From a candidate division KSB1 bacterium (lineage in GTDB: Bacteria > Electryoneota > RPQS01): DNA of 64,000 bases. Shown here piece after piece: positions 16,930-26,342 of the stretch. The notes under the pieces were generated by a model. It was given only the letters and a program-made list of their open reading frames with translations. It did no database searches and had not been told where the DNA came from. Position numbers and translations under genes: made by a program. The stretch is taken from assembly GCA_016214895.1 (NCBI GenBank), contig JACRMR010000003.1, forward strand, positions 62,001 through 126,000, written 5' to 3'. The stretch's first letter is position 1; each line of letters opens with the position of its first letter.

Positions 16930-19900
16930 ATGAAGCTCGCGTCAGGATTCATGGCATTGCTGGTGTTTGGCAGCATCGCGTTTGCCAATGTAGCTCCCGT
17001 TGTCAGCAACGTTACCGCCGTTCAACAGCCGTTGCCGTCGCAGCTCGTGCAGATCAGCTACGACGTGTCCGATGCTGACAATGACACGATGACTGTCTCA
17101 TTGCAGATCTCGTCGGATGGCGGCTCCACATGGACTGTGCCCGTGAACACCGTGAGCGGAAACATCGGTGACAGCGTTCTGTCCGGTGTGAACTACCAGA
17201 TTATTTGGGATGCGGGTGCGGATTATCCGATGCAAGTCGGAACGCAGTATCAGGTGAAGGCGATTGCCGATGATCATCAGGTTCTTGTAGGGACGGTTCC
17301 GGTTCCGGCTGGTCCGTATTCTATGGGGGCTACCTATCAGGACGAATCCCAGCCAATCCACACGGTGAATTTACCGCTGTTCTATATGGACATCTATGAA
17401 GTGACCAACACTCAGTACAAAGCCTTCTGTGATGCCACAAGTCGCGCCTATCCACCCGATCCGGGATTCTACGTGCCTGACTACTTTACCAATCAGGCCT
17501 ACTCCACCTATCCCGTCGTCAATGTTGAATGGTACGATGCTGTGGCTTACGCGACTTGGGCGGGAAAGCGTTTGCCTACGGAGGCGGAATGGGAGCGGGC
17601 GGCCAAGGGGAGCGTAGACAATCGCCAGTGGCCGTGGGGGGATACCTGGGTCGCGGCCAATGCCAACATTGAGGGCAATCTTGCCGACGGCTACACTTAT
17701 ACTTCACCCGCAGGTAATTACCCGAACGGCATCAGTCCAGCGGGGTGTTATGACATGGCGGGGAACGTGTGGGAGTGGTGTGAAGACGATTATCACTTGA
17801 GTTACAACGGTGCACCCACTGATGGCAGCGCATGGATAAACGACCCGCGCGGCTCCTACCGTGTTATTCGGGGCTTCTCGTGGAACGGGCCCAACACGCT
17901 CGCACGGTGCGCCTGTCGCTACGAGAACAACCCGGCGGATCGCGACTGGGCCATCGGATTCCGTTGCGCCAGCTCGCAAACAGCGGTTGGCTTTGGCGTC
18001 AGCCCGTTGTTTAGTTTGGACACAAGACCAATTAATCCGCCACCCTGTACAAATCTGGCGGGCAGCCTCGTTTCTTCCAATGTAGTGCTGACGTGGGCCG
18101 ACCCAATACAAGATACACTTAGTCGCCCGTTCACGATAAACTTCGTGGAAGTTTGGCTGGGGGCGGTTGAGACTGGAACATTGCTTGCCACGGTCAACCC
18201 CGGCGTGCAGACCTTGACGCATCACAAGAACGAAAACGGTTGCAGTTACTGCGTTCGCGCACTGGCCGGGGAATACTACGGGGCTGCGGTATGCGTCGAG
18301 ACGCAGGAACTCTGCGATACGACAGGACTCCATCGCAACATGGCGCTGGAATGCGGTACTGGCTACGGGATTGGGCAAGTGGGCGGATCACCGCCTGCGC
18401 TCGCCGTGGACAACAGCTTGTCCAGCGCGTGGTACACGGAAAGCACGACGGGAAGACTGGTGGTAGCACTGCGGACCTTGTGCGCCTTGGACAGTCTGGT
18501 GCTTCACGTCGCCACCTATCCCGACGGCAGCGCCCGGCACGTCGTCTCGATTTCGTCCGACTCCTCGCAATGGCAGACGCTATTAGATACCACGGCGTTC
18601 TGGACCGACAGTCAGCGCCTCGTGATTCCCGCGAGTCCGCTGGATACAGTGAAGTACATCTCGCTCTACACGCCCTCGTCCGTGTCCTTCGTTGCATGGT
18701 ATGAGGTTGAGGCGTATGGACGGCCCTTGCAATGCCGCGCGATGCTTAATGTCGAGCCCCCAGCTATTGGTTTCGGGACGATCAACTGCGATAACCCCTC
18801 TGTGCAATACGTCCAACTAGTTAACCTATCTGCGGTCCCGGTGCCCATTCTCAACCTGATCAATTCAGATCCTCATTTTGTTCCTGAAATAGCGCTGATT
18901 GGCAGTTGGATCGCACCCTATTCCAGTGGTTCTTTGACCATACAATTTCAGCCATTATTGGAGGGAGCCTTTCAGGATACGTTGTATGTTGTTTCCCGGC
19001 TGTTCGGACCGGATACCTTGCGGATTCCCATGTCAGCAGCTGTGCTCTGCCAAGCGACGCTCAACACAGTACCCTCATCTCTCGATTTCGGAACGATCGG
19101 TTGCGATAGTTCGGCAGCGCGATATGTTCAAATAGACAATACATCAGAGTTCCCTGCGCCCATTCTTGGCCTGTACAATTCCAATGCCGATTTTCATCTC
19201 GACACGTCGCCAATTGGCAGTTGGATCGCACCCCATTCCAGCGCTGGCCTAACGGTGCAAGTCCAGCCGGTGTCGGAAGGATACTTGTGGGATACGCTAC
19301 GGATCGTCTCCCGACTTTCCGGATCAGATACATTGCTGATTCCGATAACGGCCACTGTGCCTGTGTTCCCGACCGTTCCTGAGAGTCTGGTCGTAAGGCG
19401 GGGGACCGGGACCCATATCAACTTATGCTGGGCACCCGTTACGCATTCCATCTGCGAAAACGCTTTGACAATTTCGCAGTACAAGGTCTTTGCTGCGTCC
19501 AGTCCGAACGGACCATTCGCGCAGATTGGCACATCGGTGACGAACAGTTATGTGCATCCATTTGTCCTGAACGCACATCCCATCTACTTCTATCGGGTGA
19601 CAGCATGGGTGGATACCCCCGTGCCCGAAGGAATGGTTCTGGTTCCGGCGGGGCCGTTCACCATGGGAGCTGACTATCAGCCACCGACTTCGCTACCCGT
19701 TCACACTGTGAATGTCCCGGCGTTCTACATCGACGTCTATGAAGTGACGAATGCGCAGTACAAGGCGTTTTGTGATGCGACAAGTCGCACTTATCCGGAT
19801 GATGCCGGATTCATTGGTATGCTCAATTACTTCACGAATCCTGTCTATGCGAATTACCCCGTAACAATGGTCTATTGGGAGGATGCCGTCAGCTACGCAA

Positions 19901-20322
19901 CATGGGCAGGAAAGCGTCTGCCCACAGAAGCGGAATGGGAACGGGCCGCGAAGGGGACAGACAATCGCCTGTATCCGTGGGGAGATACATTTGTAGCGGC
20001 CAATGCAAATCTTGGTCTTAGCAATCCAGACGGCTTCGACTACCCCTCACCGGTGGGCAGCTATCCCGTTGGAGTTAGCCCCGCTGGATGTCTTGACATG
20101 GCAGGTAACGTTGCGGAGTGGTGTGAAGATGACTGGCACGATGACTACACTGGTGCACCCACCAATGGCGGCCCTTGGATTGACGATCCGCGAAGCTGGT
20201 ATCGTGTCTTTCGGGGCGGTTCGTGGGCTCTTGGGTACTCGTGGGCGCGGTGTGCCTTTCGTTCACCCACTGTGGCTGAACGATTCAGCCACGGCGGCTT
20301 CCGTTGCGCGAAAACTCCGTAG
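16930..20322 (+). CDS. Secreted protein with two SUMF1-like domains
   Basis: An 1130-residue exported protein; signal peptide 1-19 (MKLASGFMALLVFGSIAFA), and GGAGAGG before the ATG. Order of parts: PKD/Ig-like 22-115; SUMF1/formylglycine-generating-like domain about 118-355; Ig-like 370-455; discoidin (F5/8)-like about 465-605; two choice-of-anchor D repeats about 610-805; fibronectin III about 810-890; second SUMF1-like domain about 895-1130. Both SUMF1 copies keep YEVTN-QYKAFCDATSR, TWAGKRLPTEAEWERAAKG, DMAGNV-EWCEDD and the GFRCA end. In both, only the second of the two FGE active-site cysteines is kept (RCACR, RCAFR), so formylglycine-generating activity is unlikely. A binding or structural role on the cell surface is more plausible. 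Confidence 0.85.
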   Translation: MKLASGFMALLVFGSIAFANVAPVVSNVTAVQQPLPSQLVQISYDVSDADNDTMTVSLQISSDGGSTWTVPVNTVSGNIGDSVLSGVNYQIIWDAGADYPMQVGTQYQVKAIADDHQVLVGTVPVPAGPYSMGATYQDESQPIHTVNLPLFYMDIYEVTNTQYKAFCDATSRAYPPDPGFYVPDYFTNQAYSTYPVVNVEWYDAVAYATWAGKRLPTEAEWERAAKGSVDNRQWPWGDTWVAANANIEGNLADGYTYTSPAGNYPNGISPAGCYDMAGNVWEWCEDDYHLSYNGAPTDGSAWINDPRGSYRVIRGFSWNGPNTLARCACRYENNPADRDWAIGFRCASSQTAVGFGVSPLFSLDTRPINPPPCTNLAGSLVSSNVVLTWADPIQDTLSRPFTINFVEVWLGAVETGTLLATVNPGVQTLTHHKNENGCSYCVRALAGEYYGAAVCVETQELCDTTGLHRNMALECGTGYGIGQVGGSPPALAVDNSLSSAWYTESTTGRLVVALRTLCALDSLVLHVATYPDGSARHVVSISSDSSQWQTLLDTTAFWTDSQRLVIPASPLDTVKYISLYTPSSVSFVAWYEVEAYGRPLQCRAMLNVEPPAIGFGTINCDNPSVQYVQLVNLSAVPVPILNLINSDPHFVPEIALIGSWIAPYSSGSLTIQFQPLLEGAFQDTLYVVSRLFGPDTLRIPMSAAVLCQATLNTVPSSLDFGTIGCDSSAARYVQIDNTSEFPAPILGLYNSNADFHLDTSPIGSWIAPHSSAGLTVQVQPVSEGYLWDTLRIVSRLSGSDTLLIPITATVPVFPTVPESLVVRRGTGTHINLCWAPVTHSICENALTISQYKVFAASSPNGPFAQIGTSVTNSYVHPFVLNAHPIYFYRVTAWVDTPVPEGMVLVPAGPFTMGADYQPPTSLPVHTVNVPAFYIDVYEVTNAQYKAFCDATSRTYPDDAGFIGMLNYFTNPVYANYPVTMVYWEDAVSYATWAGKRLPTEAEWERAAKGTDNRLYPWGDTFVAANANLGLSNPDGFDYPSPVGSYPVGVSPAGCLDMAGNVAEWCEDDWHDDYTGAPTNGGPWIDDPRSWYRVFRGGSWALGYSWARCAFRSPTVAERFSHGGFRCAKTP

Positions 20323-20339
20323 GCGCATATAGGCTTATA

Positions 20340-20405
20340 TTCTCCGAGCGCATGTCCATGCGGCGCTACGGAGATTTCCGATATCGCGCGGCCGTGCGGC
20401 GCTAC
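20340..20405. repeat. Two copies of a CGGCGCTACGGA repeat
   Basis: TGCGGCGCTACGGA occurs at about 20356 and 20395, in inverted orientation to the CCGTAGCGCCGCAC motif found at 26370, 26595, 26813 and 47985. It belongs to the dispersed repeat set of this window. The remaining bases to 20560 hold no supported gene. Confidence 0.55.
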
Positions 20406-20561
20406 GGAAACGGACCCCCTTGGCCCCGGTCCGATGCAATCGGACCCTACAGCGGAGGGGTGAAAGCTGACGGGCGGCGCAGCCGGTCGCGGCAAACCGA
20501 CATCCTGAATCTGATCACCCCTCCCGGTCTCCGGCTCAGCGGGGAGAGAGCTTAGTAAGAA

Positions 20562-20590
20562 CGGCACCCTGCGGGGTGCCGCTTGCTTGT
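20562..20590. terminator. Terminator between convergent genes
   Basis: CGGCACCC (20562-20569) and GGGTGCCG (20574-20581) form a compact hairpin followed by CTTGCTTGTT. It separates the SUMF1-like gene and the leftward glycosyltransferase gene. Confidence 0.65.
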
Positions 20591-20617
20591 TAAGCACCGA
20601 TTGACTACCATGCCTCC

Positions 20618-21769
20618 TCATGGCGCGAGGGCGGCGAGTATTCGCCGGCAGCGCTCCTGCCAGGTGTAGTGCTCGGCCACATGCCGGCGGGCGGCGGCGG
20701 GCATGGGGGACTTGTCGATCAGCGGAATCGCCTTGCGCAGGGCCGCGACCAACGCCTCCGGATGATCCGGCTCGAACAAGATGCCGTGCACACCATCCTG
20801 CATCACTTCGGTGATCGTGGGAAACGCGGGGCCGACGATCAGCCGTTCCGCCGCCATATACTCGAACAGCTTCATCGGCGAGCAGATCGCAATCGTGCGC
20901 ACCCGCCAGGTCCACATCATGAGCTCGATATCCGCCGCGGCGAGCCAGCGCGGGACGTCGTGATGCGGCACCTGACCCGTGAACCTCACGTTTGAGCAGG
21001 ACAACCGGGCGGCCTGCGCCCGGTAGTTCTCCACGTCGCCGCCGACTCCGCCGACGAGCACGAACTCCGCTTCCGGCATCCGCTGCGCGGCGGTCAGGAT
21101 CAGCTCAATTCCGCGATTGGCGTAGAGCGAACCGGTATAGACGATCAACGGTCCGCGCGGGGCGAGGTTCAACGACTGGCGCGCGTCGCGCTTGCTCAGC
21201 GTGTTGACGAACAAGGACAGATCGACGGCATCGTGGGCGACATGAATCTTGTGCGCGGGCACACCGAGCTTGCGCCACTCGCGACCCAGCGCGGCCGAGA
21301 TCACGACGAACTTTTTGCAGTGACGCCGCCGGGAACCGGCCACCATCAGCCGCTGCATGACCCAGGTCAAAAGTCGTGATTCGCGATGCAGCTCCAGCTC
21401 GTGGGCTTCGAAGACGAACGGCACGGCTTGCAACGGCAGCAGCAGCATGGCCCACGGCGCGCGCGTGTAGATCAGATCCAACACCGCTTGCCGAATTGCC
21501 CGCCGGGCACCCGGCAGCGAGCCGAGCATCCGCAACCGGCCGAGGACGGTGCGCCGTGGCAGGAATACCACATCAAACAGCAGCGGCTGCCCGAACCATT
21601 CGCCCGCTTCTTGCACAGCAGCTTGCTGATCGGCATACCGCTCGTTGCGCGGAACAAACAGGGTCACGTCATGACCGAGCAGCGCGAAGGCGCGGCACAT
21701 CTGCACAATGTGAACGATGTCCGCGTCGAGCGACGGAAACGGCACGGGATAATAATACCCGATTTTCAT
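20618..21769 (-). CDS. GT4-family glycosyltransferase
   Basis: A 383-residue GT-B fold glycosyltransferase. The N-terminal acceptor domain starts MKIGYYYPVPFPSLDADIVHIVQMCRAFA-like with GHDVTLFVPR. The C-terminal donor domain includes RGPLIVYTGSLYANRGIELILTAA, FVLVGGVGGDVENYR, VRFTGQVPHHDVPRWLAAADIELM and the E-x7-E-like region SPMKLFEYMAAERLIVGPAFPTITEVM. It transfers a sugar from a nucleotide donor in polysaccharide or glycolipid synthesis. It is divergent from asparagine synthetase with only 57 bases between, an arrangement common in surface-polysaccharide clusters. No Shine-Dalgarno sequence is obvious. Confidence 0.88.
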   Translation of the reverse strand: MKIGYYYPVPFPSLDADIVHIVQMCRAFALLGHDVTLFVPRNERYADQQAAVQEAGEWFGQPLLFDVVFLPRRTVLGRLRMLGSLPGARRAIRQAVLDLIYTRAPWAMLLLPLQAVPFVFEAHELELHRESRLLTWVMQRLMVAGSRRRHCKKFVVISAALGREWRKLGVPAHKIHVAHDAVDLSLFVNTLSKRDARQSLNLAPRGPLIVYTGSLYANRGIELILTAAQRMPEAEFVLVGGVGGDVENYRAQAARLSCSNVRFTGQVPHHDVPRWLAAADIELMMWTWRVRTIAICSPMKLFEYMAAERLIVGPAFPTITEVMQDGVHGILFEPDHPEALVAALRKAIPLIDKSPMPAAARRHVAEHYTWQERCRRILAALAP

Positions 21770-21826
21770 CGCATTCTGAGTATCAGTCTAAGTCCGAATT
21801 CAGCTAACCCTCATCCCCAATCATAG

Positions 21827-23632
21827 ATGTGCGGAATCTGCGGAATCGTCGATCCGGCGGGAACGATCGAACATAGCGAACTGTCGGCGATGGCCGCGCG
21901 GATGCACTATCGCGGGCCGGATGCCGACGGGGCGTGGGTGAGCGCGGACCGGCGATTCGGACTCGGTCATCGCCGCTTGTCGATCATCGATCTTGATCCG
22001 CGCTCGAACCAGCCGTTCTTGAGCGCGGACGGGCGCCTCGTGATTTCGTTCAACGGCGAGATCTACAATTACCGGGAGCTGAAGCGCGAACTCGAAGGGC
22101 GCGGTCATCATTTTCGCACGGCGTCGGATACGGAAGTGATCCTCTCCGGCTACCGCGAGTGGGGGCTCGACTGCCTGCACCGGTTTCGCGGCATGTTCGC
22201 GTTCGGCTTGTTCGATCTGGATCGCGAGCGGCTCTGGCTGGTGCGCGATCGCTTCGGCAAGAAGCCGCTGCTCTATTATCGCAAAGCTGATCTGCTGGCC
22301 TTCGCGTCGGACTTTCGCTGCTTCGAGGAATCGCCGCGCTTTGATCTCCAGCTCGATCTGACGGCGCTCTACGATTGCCTGACGTACAATTACATTCCCG
22401 CGCCCAAGACCGCGTATCAGCATGTCCGCAAGCTCGAAGCAGGCTGCTGGATGTTGTGGGAGCGTGGCGAATTCACGGAGCGTCGCTACTGGGACATCAC
22501 GGAATTCGGCACCAACGATGTCCCGCTGGCTCAGACGGTGCAGCGCGTGCGCGAGTTGATCGACGAGTCCACGCGGTTACGGATGATCTCGGATGTGCCG
22601 GTCGGCGTGCTGTTGTCGGGCGGACTGGATTCGAGTACGGTGGCCTATTATGCGCAGCAGCACTCCGCGACGCCGATCAAGACCTTCTCCATCGGTTTTG
22701 ATGTCAAGGCTTACGATGAGCTGCGGCACGCGACCTACATGGCGGAGGCGATCCACGCCGAGCATACGACGCAGGTTTACGACTTCGAGGCCGCGCGTGC
22801 GGATCTGAAGGAGACGATGCATTTGTACGGCGAGCCGCACGGGGATTCGTCGATCTTTCCGACGACGGCAGTGAGTCGTATCGCGCGGCAGCATGTGACC
22901 GTAGCGCTGGCGGGTGACGGCGGCGACGAGGTCTTCTACGGTTATCGTCATTTCCTCGCCCATGCCCGTCACGCCGTGCAGGCCCGGTTGCCGTTGCACG
23001 AAGTCGGCCAGCGGGTCTGGCAGTCGGTTGTGCCGATGGGGGCGAAGGGCCGCAACTACGGATTGCGCTATTTTCTCGAGGATCTCGAATTGCACACCGT
23101 GCTGCTGGGCGGGCTGACGCGCGCGGACAAACTGCGGCTGGTGGCGGACGATTTGCTCGATGCGACGAAGGACTACGACGACTACTGGTTCTTCCGCAAG
23201 TACTGGCGGGCGGAGCTGCCGCTGGCGACGCGGTTGCAATATCTCGACTTGAAGACGTACCTGGTCGAGGGCGTGTTGATGAAGGTGGATCGCGCCAGCA
23301 TGTCCTGTTCGCTCGAAACGCGCACGCCGCTCTTGAATCATCCGCTGGTTGAAGAGGTCTTTTCCTGGCCGGAGCGCGTGCGGCTGGACGGCGACACGTT
23401 GAAATACCTCTTCAAGAAGGCCATGACCGGCGTGCTGCCTGAGCTCATTATCGACAAACCGAAGCAGGGGTTCAGCATTCCGTGGCGCAGTTGGGTGCGC
23501 AACATCGAGGAGTTGCGCATGATACGCGGCCGCGGCCTGTTTTTCAAGAAGGGGTTGGTGCTGCCGCCGCTCTACACGGCGCTGGCGATTCAGGATTGGC
23601 TGCGGATCAAGACGCAGGGTCGGTTCGTGTAA
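21827..23632 (+). CDS. asnB: Asparagine synthetase (glutamine-hydrolysing)
   Basis: A 601-residue enzyme that makes asparagine, or amidates a related acid, from aspartate, glutamine and ATP. The N-terminal class-II amidotransferase has the catalytic Cys2 (MCGICGIVDP), MHYRGPDADG and SFNGEIYNYRELKREL. The synthetase domain has the PP-loop LLSGGLDSS and the AGDGGDEVFYGY motif. Paralogues of this type often sit in exopolysaccharide gene clusters, and the divergent GT4 gene fits that; it may therefore amidate a sugar acid rather than serve general asparagine supply. Start is fixed because Cys must follow Met. Confidence 0.92.
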   Translation: MCGICGIVDPAGTIEHSELSAMAARMHYRGPDADGAWVSADRRFGLGHRRLSIIDLDPRSNQPFLSADGRLVISFNGEIYNYRELKRELEGRGHHFRTASDTEVILSGYREWGLDCLHRFRGMFAFGLFDLDRERLWLVRDRFGKKPLLYYRKADLLAFASDFRCFEESPRFDLQLDLTALYDCLTYNYIPAPKTAYQHVRKLEAGCWMLWERGEFTERRYWDITEFGTNDVPLAQTVQRVRELIDESTRLRMISDVPVGVLLSGGLDSSTVAYYAQQHSATPIKTFSIGFDVKAYDELRHATYMAEAIHAEHTTQVYDFEAARADLKETMHLYGEPHGDSSIFPTTAVSRIARQHVTVALAGDGGDEVFYGYRHFLAHARHAVQARLPLHEVGQRVWQSVVPMGAKGRNYGLRYFLEDLELHTVLLGGLTRADKLRLVADDLLDATKDYDDYWFFRKYWRAELPLATRLQYLDLKTYLVEGVLMKVDRASMSCSLETRTPLLNHPLVEEVFSWPERVRLDGDTLKYLFKKAMTGVLPELIIDKPKQGFSIPWRSWVRNIEELRMIRGRGLFFKKGLVLPPLYTALAIQDWLRIKTQGRFV

Positions 23633-23692
23633 GCCCCCGCGTCGCGACCCCACTTCGCGTGCGCGGGTCTGGAGACCCTCGAACTGCTATTT

Positions 23693-23722
23693 AACGGCGG
23701 CCCATGGTCGCCGTTTCTCGTT
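23693..23722. terminator. Terminator between asnB and barrel gene
   Basis: AACGGCG (23693-23699) pairs with CGCCGTT (23709-23715) followed by TCTCGTT. It is between two convergent genes. Confidence 0.6.
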
Positions 23723-24350
23723 ACAATCCGAAGAAATAGTAGCCGACGAAGACCTGGAATCCGTTGGTCTTGAGCTCCGGCTCGTTGTCCATGTCGTTCG
23801 CGCTGGAGTAGTCCGAAAGATCAACCAGGCCGAGGTTATATCGCGCGTCGAATTCCAGCGCGCTTCCGCCGAGCGGCAGCAGCACGCCTGCGCCCACATT
23901 CAGACTGTAGTTCTGGCTCTTCCACTTGTCAGTGATCGACTGCTGCTCGCCGGGCGCGTCAACTTCGGCCAGCGTATTGAAGCCGACCTCCGGACCGATT
24001 TCGATGAACGGCGATGCCTTGGCGGCAGCGAATTTGAAAAGCAGGAACGGCGCGAGCACGATTTCGTCGTTCTTCAGGGTCCCGTCGCCCGCGGGGTTGG
24101 TAAACTTCGCGCCCTTCTGGACGAATAGCAGCTCGGCGCGCAGCGCGAGTGGCGACGCCGCACCGAAGTCGATCAGGGCCATCGGCCCGATCCCGAATCC
24201 GGTGCGAGTCTTGTAGTCGATCCCGCTTACGTTTTTTGCAGCCACGTTCGAGAAATTGACGCCAAATTTTCCGCCGAGGCGTAGTGCCGCGTTGCTGACG
24301 GAAGTCAGGCCGAGCAGCAGGATCGCGCTGACGATGAACACGCGTTTCAT
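23721..24350 (-). CDS. Outer-membrane beta-barrel (porin-family) protein
   Basis: A 209-residue exported barrel. Signal peptide 1-20 (MKRVFIVSAILLLGLTSVSNA) leads into LRLGGKFGVNFSNVAAK, typical of PorT/OMP_b-brl_2-like proteins in FCB bacteria. Strands with aromatic girdles follow (ALRAELLFVQKGAKF, FIEIGPEVGFNTL, LNVGAGVLLPL, DARYNLGLVDL) and it ends GFQVFVGYYFFGL with a terminal aromatic/hydrophobic strand. AGAGGAG precedes the ATG. Probably an eight-strand outer-membrane barrel; its ligand is unknown. Confidence 0.82.
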   Translation of the reverse strand: MKRVFIVSAILLLGLTSVSNAALRLGGKFGVNFSNVAAKNVSGIDYKTRTGFGIGPMALIDFGAASPLALRAELLFVQKGAKFTNPAGDGTLKNDEIVLAPFLLFKFAAAKASPFIEIGPEVGFNTLAEVDAPGEQQSITDKWKSQNYSLNVGAGVLLPLGGSALEFDARYNLGLVDLSDYSSANDMDNEPELKTNGFQVFVGYYFFGL

Positions 24351-24434
24351 AAATCACTCCTCTTTCAGGGAAAGTTCGGGTAAGAGAGCAACGTTCGGGC
24401 ACGGTTGCCGCCGGCGGCTCCTGTGTTCTTTAAC

Positions 24435-25094
24435 TCATCGCTGCAGCATCCGTTCCGGCCAGACGAAGAGCTGGGGACGCACTTCGACCTCGAGGACGCG
24501 CTGATGCAGCTCACAGAGTCGCCGGATTTCGCGGGCGGTCGCTTCGCCGGCTACGATGATCGAGTTCGCACGCTCCAGCGGCAGCGCGTGTTGCACGAGC
24601 ACTTCAGCTTGCGGGTGCGTGGGGATGGACTGGGCCAGGTCGCTGCGCGTCGCGCCCTCGACTTCGGCGGTGAACATCGCGCGAAATCCCTCCCGTCCCG
24701 AGCCGACATGGCGGCCGCGATCATGCGCCGCGGACATGGCACAGAAGCGCGTCGTCTCCCGACTCAAGAGCGCGAGCTCCAGCGCGAAATGCACCCAGTC
24801 GGCCTTCCAATCGCCCTTCGAGCGCCGATAGAGCAGTTCGACGTTGGGCAGCGTCAGCGAGCAATTGACATAGTCGAGACCAACGGCATATTTCTCATAG
24901 CGGTTCGGATCGTGCAGGTAGCGCGCGGCGCGTTCACGTCCATGGCGCGCGATCAGCCCGGCGGCGGTGTCGATGACTCCGCTTTCGAGAATCGCGGGCA
25001 GGTTCTTGTAAAGATGCGTGGAGTGCAGCAGCAGCGTGATTCCGCGCCGCCGCGCATCCGTTTCCACCGACGCCTCACGAAACGGCCACATCAC
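24435..25094 (-). CDS. DarT-like (DUF4433) ADP-ribosyltransferase homologue
   Basis: A 219-residue protein. Its overall order of motifs resembles DarT, the NAD-dependent enzyme that ADP-ribosylates thymidine in single-stranded DNA: an early H-x-THLYKNLPAILESG (24-39), LDYVNCSLTLPN (73-84), and a late QAEVLVQHALPLERANSIIV (162-181) whose Glu164 sits where DarT has its catalytic Glu. The middle differs from the well-studied DarT proteins. The GTG at 25094 (or the ATG at 25091) overlaps the stop of the MFS gene, so it is translated with that exporter. No DarG-like macrodomain antitoxin gene is adjacent. The family call is from motif recall, not a search. Confidence 0.6.
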   Translation of the reverse strand: MMWPFREASVETDARRRGITLLLHSTHLYKNLPAILESGVIDTAAGLIARHGRERAARYLHDPNRYEKYAVGLDYVNCSLTLPNVELLYRRSKGDWKADWVHFALELALLSRETTRFCAMSAAHDRGRHVGSGREGFRAMFTAEVEGATRSDLAQSIPTHPQAEVLVQHALPLERANSIIVAGEATAREIRRLCELHQRVLEVEVRPQLFVWPERMLQR

Positions 25095-26293
25095 ACGGCT
25101 CGCAGTCGCGGTTCACGCGCGAGCACGAAGGACACGGCGATCAGGCAGAGTACGGCGAAGCCGAGCATCGTGATCGACGCGCCGATCCACGCCGCCAGCA
25201 GTCCGGCCAGCAGACTTCCCACCGGCAGAAATCCGAGAAAGGCGGTGGTATAGAAACCGAGCACGCGACCGCGCAGATGATCGGGCGAGTGTTGCTGCAA
25301 CAGTGTGTTCGTGGACGCGAGCATATTTACGAATGAAAAACCCGCGCCGAACAGCATGGCGAGCGAGAACCAATACCAATGCGAAAGCGCGAACCCGCCG
25401 ACGAACACGGCGAGACTGATCGCGCCGACGATCACAGTGAAGCCCCGCTTGGCGCCGGGCGGCAGCGTGGCCTGCCGCAAGCCGCCGGCCAAGGCGCCCA
25501 GCCCGATTGCTCCGGTGAGCACTCCCAGGCCTTCCACCCCCACGTCGAGGATCCGGTCGGCGACGAGGGGCATCAGCGGCACATAAGAGAAGCCGACGAC
25601 CGCGTAGATCATCACGTTGAGCATGAGCGTGCGGTGCAGTGGCGAACCGCGCACGTAGTCGAACGCTTCGCGCAGTTGCTGGCGGACGGGCGCGCTGTTG
25701 CCTGGCGATTGCGGAAGATTCTTCATCATGAACAGCGTCGCGATCAAGCCGAGAAACGAGACCGCATTGACCGCGAAGATCCCGCCTTCGCCGATCACGG
25801 GAACGAGAAAGCCCGCGATGGAAGGACCGACCAATCGCGCGGCATTGAATGTTGTGGAATTCAGCGCGACGGCATTGCCGATATCTTCCTTACCGACCAG
25901 GTCCTGCGCGAACGAGAGCCGTGCGGGCGTGTCGATGGCGACGAAGATTCCCGACACGACAGCAATTCCGAGAATGATCTCCGGTGTGACCTGTCCGGTG
26001 AGCGTGACGATGGCCAGCGCGGCGGCGCTGAGTCCGAGCCCGAGCTGGGTGACGACCAGCACGGACCGTTTGAAATGCCGGTCCACGATCACGCCGCCGA
26101 ATGGCCCCAGGATTAGGGATGGAAGCTGCGGCATCGCGCCGATCAGACCCAGCCAGACGGTCGAGTGCGTGAGCCGCCAAACGAGCCACGACTGCGCGAG
26201 CACTTGCATCCACGAGCCGAGCATCGAGATCGCGAATCCGAGGAAGAAGAGTCGAAAGTTGCGGTGCTGAAATGCGCGAAAGGTCGGGTTCAT
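25091..26293 (-). CDS. MFS exporter (EntS-like)
   Basis: About 400 residues with 12 predicted membrane helices. It begins FRAFQHRNFRLFFLGFAISMLGSWMQVLAQSWLVWRLT, the typical start of MFS_3/EntS-like exporters, and has the loop motif GPFGGVIVDRHFKR (motif A form) after helix 2 and GRVLGFYTTAFLGFLPVGSLLAGLLAAWIG in the second half. Such carriers export small molecules such as siderophores or drugs. ATG at 26293 has a G-rich ribosome site; the frame continues to 26314. It is coupled by overlap to the DarT-like gene. Confidence 0.85.
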   Translation of the reverse strand: MNPTFRAFQHRNFRLFFLGFAISMLGSWMQVLAQSWLVWRLTHSTVWLGLIGAMPQLPSLILGPFGGVIVDRHFKRSVLVVTQLGLGLSAAALAIVTLTGQVTPEIILGIAVVSGIFVAIDTPARLSFAQDLVGKEDIGNAVALNSTTFNAARLVGPSIAGFLVPVIGEGGIFAVNAVSFLGLIATLFMMKNLPQSPGNSAPVRQQLREAFDYVRGSPLHRTLMLNVMIYAVVGFSYVPLMPLVADRILDVGVEGLGVLTGAIGLGALAGGLRQATLPPGAKRGFTVIVGAISLAVFVGGFALSHWYWFSLAMLFGAGFSFVNMLASTNTLLQQHSPDHLRGRVLGFYTTAFLGFLPVGSLLAGLLAAWIGASITMLGFAVLCLIAVSFVLAREPRLRAV

Positions 26294-26342
26294 TCTGTCT
26301 GGCTTTCCCCCCACGTTGTGGGGGGATCAAGGGGGGGTCGGT

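Noticed and set aside
16930-20322. Possible diversity-generating retroelement target (SUMF1/C-type lectin fold)
   Set aside because: No reverse transcriptase or template repeat is present nearby, and the C-terminal end has no repeat match within the window.
25379-26116. Plus-strand open frame of 245 codons
   Set aside because: Antisense to the MFS gene; extremely polar shadow sequence.
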